This document shows, piece after piece, positions 24,081 through 28,325 of a DNA stretch of 28,325 nucleotides (position 1 is its first letter; every line of letters starts with the position of its first letter). The DNA lies in assembly GCA_021734725.1 (NCBI GenBank), contig JAIPIM010000008.1:1-28325 (forward strand). The letters run 5' to 3'. This DNA comes from Minisyncoccota bacterium (GTDB lineage Bacteria; Verrucomicrobiota; Lentisphaeria; Oligosphaerales; MVZH01). Below the pieces are notes generated by a model. That model worked only from the letters and a program-made list of their open reading frames with translations, made no database searches and was not told the DNA's origin. The position numbers were made by a program, and so were the translations under genes.

Positions 24081-25463
24081 TTATGCCGAGAGCTTTTCCG
24101 TCAAGCCCAGGAGTCCAAGACTGTGCCGAGCACGGTCCAGGTACTCCGGCAGCTGCTCCGGGCGCGGGCGATCACCGAACTCCAGTGTCAGGGGGCCTTC
24201 ATATTCGGCCGCGACCAGATCGCGACCGAAGCGCACCCAGTCAATGGTCCCCAAGCCGGGACGGACATGCTGATCGGCAGTGCCATCGTTGTCGTGCAGG
24301 TGCAACCCCTTCAGTCGGCGTCCAAAACGGGATGCCATGCCGTCCAGGTCACCGGCCACATGGCAATGCCCGGTGTCAAGCACCATTCCGAACGACGAGG
24401 CGGGGAGGTGTTCGAACATCGATATCAACGCATGGTTCCCCTGCGCCTGCTGTAAGGTTTCCAGGGCGATTAGCAGCGGCTGATCCTTCACCATGTCCGC
24501 CAGCGTTTCCAGGCATTCCGGCACCGTTGAACCGTCTTCATCCGCGGCAGGGAAGTAGTGTACAACCATGAACTCGGCGGCCAATTCCAGCGTCAGGTCC
24601 CGAAAGCGCTTCAGCACCTCCAGCTTGTCGCTGTCTCCCGCGTCCTCACGATTCAACCGCAGCTCCGGAGCATGGGTGGACCTGATGGCTACGCCGTGAT
24701 CCTTCGCCACGTTCCGCAGCTGCTTCACTTGCCCGGGATCCCGCCAAGGGAAATCTTCTTCGCCCATCGGACCAAAATAACAGGTCAGCTCAATGGCGGC
24801 GAAACCGGCTGCACGAACCATTGGCAGGTGCACATCTGGTTGAAATGCAGCCGGGTTTTGGTCCGAATCGGATTCCAACCCAGGCGGTCGGAAGAAGCAC
24901 GTGGCCATGGCCGGGGCATAGGGAGGCAGCGCCGGTACGGCTGTCCGTTGTCTCAGTGTTTTGGCCAGCGCCGGCAGACGGTCCGCAATGGCCGCCATGG
25001 TCTTTCGAAATACCGTTTCCGAACGGGGGGTCCCATCCGCATCCGCGGGATCCGCCACGTTCCAATGCAACCGCATGGCGCCGGTGCGGAAGCACCGCGC
25101 CTCAGCCTCCGCTCGATCACCAATCGTCACCACGACGTCGAGTGGCTCGTCCTTGAGAGCGCGTACGTGTTTTGGATACTGGTCCGCCGGGTCAATTCCC
25201 TGTTCGGCCAGCAATTTCACGGCCATTGGATGCAGGTTATCCCACGGGTCCACGCCCGCACTGAAGACCTCCGCAAGCTGACCATATCGCTGCTTGAACA
25301 GCGCCTCCGCGATCTGGCTTCTCCCAGCATTCCCGGTGCACACGAACAAGACCCGCGTCCCCGATTCCCTGGCTTTGATGAGGTCACTGCCGTCGTTGTT
25401 GCCGCTCACCCGGCGTTTGCGCAGCCGCATTTGCTGTTTCAATTCTTGGTACGAATCACGCAT
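24081..25463 (-). CDS. Fusion: LMW-phosphatase/ArsC domain plus sugar isomerase-like TIM barrel
   Basis: A 460-residue two-domain protein. Residues about 36-170 are a low-molecular-weight phosphatase/thioredoxin-type arsenate reductase fold with the CX5R loop VCTGNAGRS (C42, R48) and the ArsC-like HWNVADPA acid loop (D138). The second redox cysteine of ArsC (VTLC) is replaced by VTIG and only one candidate third cysteine (C124) is seen, so arsenate reduction is doubtful. Residues about 205-455 are a xylose-isomerase/AP-endonuclease-2-like barrel with metal-ligand-type E335, D363, H366, H388/H390 and E428. The open frame is continuous through a roughly 35-residue linker. ATG at 25463 has AAAGGA upstream and overlaps the preceding sialidase stop by 25 bases, so translation is likely coupled. 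Confidence 0.8.
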   Translation of the reverse strand: MRDSYQELKQQMRLRKRRVSGNNDGSDLIKARESGTRVLFVCTGNAGRSQIAEALFKQRYGQLAEVFSAGVDPWDNLHPMAVKLLAEQGIDPADQYPKHVRALKDEPLDVVVTIGDRAEAEARCFRTGAMRLHWNVADPADADGTPRSETVFRKTMAAIADRLPALAKTLRQRTAVPALPPYAPAMATCFFRPPGLESDSDQNPAAFQPDVHLPMVRAAGFAAIELTCYFGPMGEEDFPWRDPGQVKQLRNVAKDHGVAIRSTHAPELRLNREDAGDSDKLEVLKRFRDLTLELAAEFMVVHYFPAADEDGSTVPECLETLADMVKDQPLLIALETLQQAQGNHALISMFEHLPASSFGMVLDTGHCHVAGDLDGMASRFGRRLKGLHLHDNDGTADQHVRPGLGTIDWVRFGRDLVAAEYEGPLTLEFGDRPRPEQLPEYLDRARHSLGLLGLTEKLSA

Positions 25464-26734
25464 GGCGTATTTTCCTTTTCCCCGATATTTGTCTCGATCA
25501 CTCGCACCAGAACAGTCTTACGTGGCTGCCCGTGCGCGTCGCGGTAATTGAAGTCCGAATAGACGATCAGAGCACGGTTGTCATCCAGCGCCACCATTTC
25601 GGTGTGGCCGCAGGAGTTCCATCCTCCGGGGGCCGGCGGCGAGAAATGGGCATGAACCGGCGGTTGCCAGTCAAGCCCGGCCGGGTCGGTGGTGGCGCGC
25701 ACGGCGATGTAGCCCGGCCCGCCCGACTGTCCGTAGGAGGCCAGCGTGACGCCGTTGTCCAGCGTCAGCAGTTGCGGCATTTTGCCGCCGTCGAAAGTGG
25801 TGTCGAAAGCTACGGCCCTTGACCAGGTGCGCGCGCCATCCGTTGAGCGAGCCAGATACAGCGGACCGTGTCCGTTGCCGTCGCTGGTGCGCATCAGGCA
25901 GATGACCGAGCCGTCGGGTCGGAAGTTATAGTCCGGTTCGGTGAAGCCATCGCGTTTGTCGGCCAGCGGATCGACGTTGACATCGCCCTCGTAGGGGACG
26001 TCTCCCAGGCACGTCCATGTATGGCCCCAGTCAACCGATTGCAGAAACAGCGGTCTGGATTGTGGTCTTTTCCCGCTTAATCGCGTGCTGTATGTTACGG
26101 CCCACAGCGACTGGTCCGGAGCAATACGGATTTTCCCCCGGAGGAACGGCGTTGGCAGAGGTCCCTTTATGACTTGCTGAACCGGGCCGTTTTCCGGGTT
26201 AGTGCCACGAGCATCTTCTTTGATGACGCTGCGGAGCTGATCGGGAATGCGCATGTCGGCGACTTCTTCGACCCAATCGCTTTTCCCGGCGGTCAGGCGA
26301 CGGAACCGCCATTCGTTCAATTCCGGTGGCAGGTCCTCGGCGCGGTACAGCGAGCGCGGGTATCCGAAGGTACAGACATAATCGCACACCGAGTCCGGCA
26401 AATCGTACTCTTCCGCACGTTTTGCCGGTCGCTGGACAGGCTGCAGCCGGTCGCCGTTGGGCAGCAGAACTCCGTCCTCCGTCTCGTGGCCGACCTGTGG
26501 CGGGCCCAGGCGCCAGGTTTGCCCTTCGTCGTCCGAATAGGCGTGAGCCATTGGCTTGCCGTAAGACGAGGCGGAATCGGGCTCGACCGAGAAGCTGACA
26601 TGCAGTCGACCGTCGCTCAGGCGGCGCAAGTACGGAAACTGCCAACGCCCCCAGGCGTCGCCCGCGCGGTCGAGGTCAACCGGTGCCTGGGCGACAATGA
26701 TCGGGTCATTCAACATGAGGTGTACTGTCTGCAT
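25439..26734 (-). CDS. Sialidase-like BNR propeller protein, full length
   Basis: A 431-residue Asp-box propeller, paralogue of 21321-22520 and longer at the C-terminus. Asp-box-like sequences include SDDEGQTW, SVDWGHTW and STDGARTW. No signal peptide is present. A conserved GDAWGRWQFPYLRRLSDGRL matches HPWGVWQFPSITRLADNL in the paralogue, which supports common descent. ATG at 26734 has TAGGAG about eight bases upstream; longer open frame to 26890 overlaps the upstream gene and is not used. It begins 10 bases after the GH43/32-like gene and its stop overlaps the start of the phosphatase-isomerase fusion. Specificity is unknown. Confidence 0.8.
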   Translation of the reverse strand: MQTVHLMLNDPIIVAQAPVDLDRAGDAWGRWQFPYLRRLSDGRLHVSFSVEPDSASSYGKPMAHAYSDDEGQTWRLGPPQVGHETEDGVLLPNGDRLQPVQRPAKRAEEYDLPDSVCDYVCTFGYPRSLYRAEDLPPELNEWRFRRLTAGKSDWVEEVADMRIPDQLRSVIKEDARGTNPENGPVQQVIKGPLPTPFLRGKIRIAPDQSLWAVTYSTRLSGKRPQSRPLFLQSVDWGHTWTCLGDVPYEGDVNVDPLADKRDGFTEPDYNFRPDGSVICLMRTSDGNGHGPLYLARSTDGARTWSRAVAFDTTFDGGKMPQLLTLDNGVTLASYGQSGGPGYIAVRATTDPAGLDWQPPVHAHFSPPAPGGWNSCGHTEMVALDDNRALIVYSDFNYRDAHGQPRKTVLVRVIETNIGEKENTPCVIRTKN

Positions 26735-26744
26735 TTGTTCACTC

Positions 26745-28106
26745 CTAACGATCTTGAATCTCGAAGCCGAACACCACTCCCTTGCTGCCGTATACGCGCA
26801 AGAGTATGAAGCGGTCACGCAGGGCGTCGAGGGTGGCGTGTTCGTTCCAGGACACGGCGTGCGTCTGGCTGTCGCCGCTGACGGGCTCACAGGCGTCGCG
26901 GGTGAAGCCGGCGAGGGATCCGCCGTAGCCGGCGGAGTGGATTTCGACGGTCATGGGTTTGTGCGCCACCGCATTGAGGGTGAGCCGTCCGCCGGGACAG
27001 CGGAAGGGGATGGTCTGGCACCATCCGTCACCGGTGAACTGCTGGCCCGCCAGACGGCCCGGCGCGAAGGTGGCTAGGCCGATGCCACTGTCCGCGGGCT
27101 CATGGGGGAGCGGCAACAGCGGATCGTGTCGGCGTTGCGTGCCCGCATAGTAGATACCGCTTTCGCCGCCAACATCCAGCACATGGCCGATACCCGAGAA
27201 GACCCCGCCGCAATCCCACGCACCCCATTCTCCGGGCCGCAACAGGCAGGGCCGTGTCGGCAGGCGCCGCCACGAGATCCCGTCCGCCGAGGTGATCAGT
27301 TCCAAATCGAGGTGCTGCACCGACAGGTCGTAGCGGGTCAGCAACGCCAGGTCATGTCCCCAATGGTGAAAGGCATGCTGGGCGTAGAACTCGACGGTCG
27401 GCGCGTCGGCTAGGTCGGGTGCCAGCAGCACGCGCGGTTCGGACCAATTTTCGAAGTCCTCGCTGACGCTGATCGTGCGGGCGCGCTTGCCGTCGAGGCG
27501 CGTCTTCAGGAAGGCGACGTAGCGGCCGCGCCGCCGGTCGTGCCAGAGGCTGGGCGTATCCTGCGAGGGAAGAAAGGGGAACGGCCCGACAAAGGTCCAG
27601 TCGAGGCCGTCGGGCGAGACGGCGGTGCGGATGCCGTCACGGCCCTTGCCGTCGTTGTCGTAGATCATCAGTTTGAAGCGCCGAGCCGGGTCGGGATCGG
27701 TGTCATCCTCGATCACCGTGCCCTGGCCGCCGATGAAGCCGGAATCCACCACGACGATATTGTTCGGGCCGTATTCCTTCACCTTCAGGCGGTTGATCTC
27801 GGGCTTGGACCATGCCAGCCCGTCAGCCGATTCCGCGTAACACAGGTACATCGCATGTTGGGGCTCCCAATTATCGACCATAGGCGCGGCCGGGTTGTGC
27901 CGGTCGGCCATCGTCTTCACTGCCTGGTACCACATGCGGAAGGTCCCCGTCGCGGCATCGCGCAACACGCAGGGAAACAGAACGTGCGATTCCCATGGTC
28001 GGTCGGCGACCAGCAGCGGATTGGCCGGATGCTTGCGCAGCGGCTCGATGCGGTCGCAGCAGTTCAGCCGTTCGGTGATCTCACCGGGGAGAAAGAGTTT
28101 GTGCAT
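26745..28106 (-). CDS. GH43/GH32-like five-bladed propeller protein
   Basis: A 453-residue protein of the glycoside hydrolase 43/32/68 superfamily by propeller pattern: KHPANPLLVADRPWES, FRMWYQA, RRFKLMIYDNDG, SPDGLDWTFVG and RGRYVAFLKT repeat the blade signature of the family, and a C-terminal beta-sandwich (about 385-453) follows. Catalytic acids are not assigned. No signal peptide is visible. The true start is ATG 28106 with AGGAAA about eight bases upstream; the frame is open to the window edge, but the upstream part is in the wrong frame for the preceding gene. It is 10 bases before the sialidase-like gene at 26734. The partial gene at 28171-28325 is probably a paralogue. Confidence 0.7.
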   Translation of the reverse strand: MHKLFLPGEITERLNCCDRIEPLRKHPANPLLVADRPWESHVLFPCVLRDAATGTFRMWYQAVKTMADRHNPAAPMVDNWEPQHAMYLCYAESADGLAWSKPEINRLKVKEYGPNNIVVVDSGFIGGQGTVIEDDTDPDPARRFKLMIYDNDGKGRDGIRTAVSPDGLDWTFVGPFPFLPSQDTPSLWHDRRRGRYVAFLKTRLDGKRARTISVSEDFENWSEPRVLLAPDLADAPTVEFYAQHAFHHWGHDLALLTRYDLSVQHLDLELITSADGISWRRLPTRPCLLRPGEWGAWDCGGVFSGIGHVLDVGGESGIYYAGTQRRHDPLLPLPHEPADSGIGLATFAPGRLAGQQFTGDGWCQTIPFRCPGGRLTLNAVAHKPMTVEIHSAGYGGSLAGFTRDACEPVSGDSQTHAVSWNEHATLDALRDRFILLRVYGSKGVVFGFEIQDR

Positions 28107-28170
28107 AAGGATTTCCTGTTGTTGAACCACGAATGAACACCAATGAACACGAATCAGAGGATGACTCGGT

Positions 28171-28325
28171 TCAGCCTTCGAGACAATAGACATCCGCATC
28201 GACGTATTCCAGGCGGAGCCGCACGGGATCGTGGCGAAATTCGGCGGTGTCACGCCCCTGCCAGCGGAGGGTGTGGCTGGTTTTGTCGCCGGTGATCGCC
28301 AGGCTGTCTTCGAGATGATACCCAT
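28171..28325 (-). CDS. 3' end of a GH43/32-like protein, cut by the window edge
   Basis: The last 51 residues of a gene entering from the right, read in the frame that gives GYHLEDSLAITGDKTSHTL then RWQGRDTAEF..HDPVRLRLEYVDADVYCLEG and a TGA stop at 28171-28173. This is a typical C-terminal beta-sandwich end of GH43/32-like propeller proteins (strand, SLAITGD, RWQG, PVRLRLEYVDADVYC). It precedes the complete GH43/32-like gene by 64 bases, suggesting tandem paralogues in one operon. The start and most of the protein lie outside the window. Confidence 0.7.
   Translation of the reverse strand, partial: GYHLEDSLAITGDKTSHTLRWQGRDTAEFRHDPVRLRLEYVDADVYCLEG

Noticed and set aside
24081..25463. Arsenic resistance gene
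   Set aside because: The ArsC-type second cysteine is missing, no arsR, acr3 or arsB is near, and the protein is fused to a sugar isomerase-like domain.
28107..28325. Long N-terminal extension of the GH43/32-like gene to the window edge
   Set aside because: The extension runs against the true frame of the preceding gene (GYHLEDSL...), and ATG 28106 has a good ribosome binding site.

Overview
This 28.3-kb window is chromosomal DNA from a bacterium that is probably in the PVC group; Lentisphaerota or Kiritimatiellota-like is my best guess, by inference. The markers are a prepilin-type FTLIELLVVIAIIAVLASLL protein with an H-X9-D motif, a PEP-CTERM surface protein with autotransporter-associated strand repeats, paired URO-D superfamily proteins, a GntR helix-turn-helix fused to a solute-binding domain, and many divergent glycoside hydrolases. 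I see no rRNA, tRNA, CRISPR array, transposase, phage gene or defence system. The window is carbohydrate catabolism and surface biology.

Layout. A minus-strand URO-D protein (110-1204) is followed by a 605-base spacer with a MITE-like element and a hairpin element. A plus-strand cluster follows (1810-5964): KDG kinase, KDPGal/KDPG aldolase, a sialidase-like propeller and a DapA-superfamily lyase. Then comes a minus-strand series (6263-17331): a GntR-SBP regulator, a prepilin-like protein, a LamG protein, a CBM9-plus-hydrolase giant, a GH101/DUF5696-like hydrolase and the PEP-CTERM protein. A second URO-D gene (17627-18760) diverges from the regulator. A second minus-strand operon (28325 down to 18939) holds two GH43/GH32-like propellers (one partial), two sialidase-like propellers, an ArsC/LMW-phosphatase fused to a sugar-isomerase TIM barrel, a GH10-like TIM-barrel hydrolase, a possibly frameshifted DNRLRE module and a GH127 arabinofuranosidase.

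How it works together (inference). The hydrolases release sugars from a complex glycan, possibly a uronic-acid, galactose or arabinose-containing one. 2-keto-3-deoxy acids then feed KDG kinase and aldolase to give pyruvate and glyceraldehyde-3-phosphate. The GntR-SBP protein could sense an intracellular ligand and control the divergent URO-D gene and its own cluster. No transporter or SusC/D pair is present.

The least expected content is between and at the ends of genes. There are at least four families of dispersed short repeats with a fixed orientation to transcription: a hairpin element just upstream of two genes with a compensatory base-pair change; a 75-bp double-hairpin repeat just after stop codons at three loci; heptamer (TGAAGGA) tracts at gene ends that supply two stop codons; and a short ACCACTGAA...CAGAATTGGGTGTC element after three plus-strand genes. 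The ArsC/LMWP-TIM fusion is the most unusual protein.
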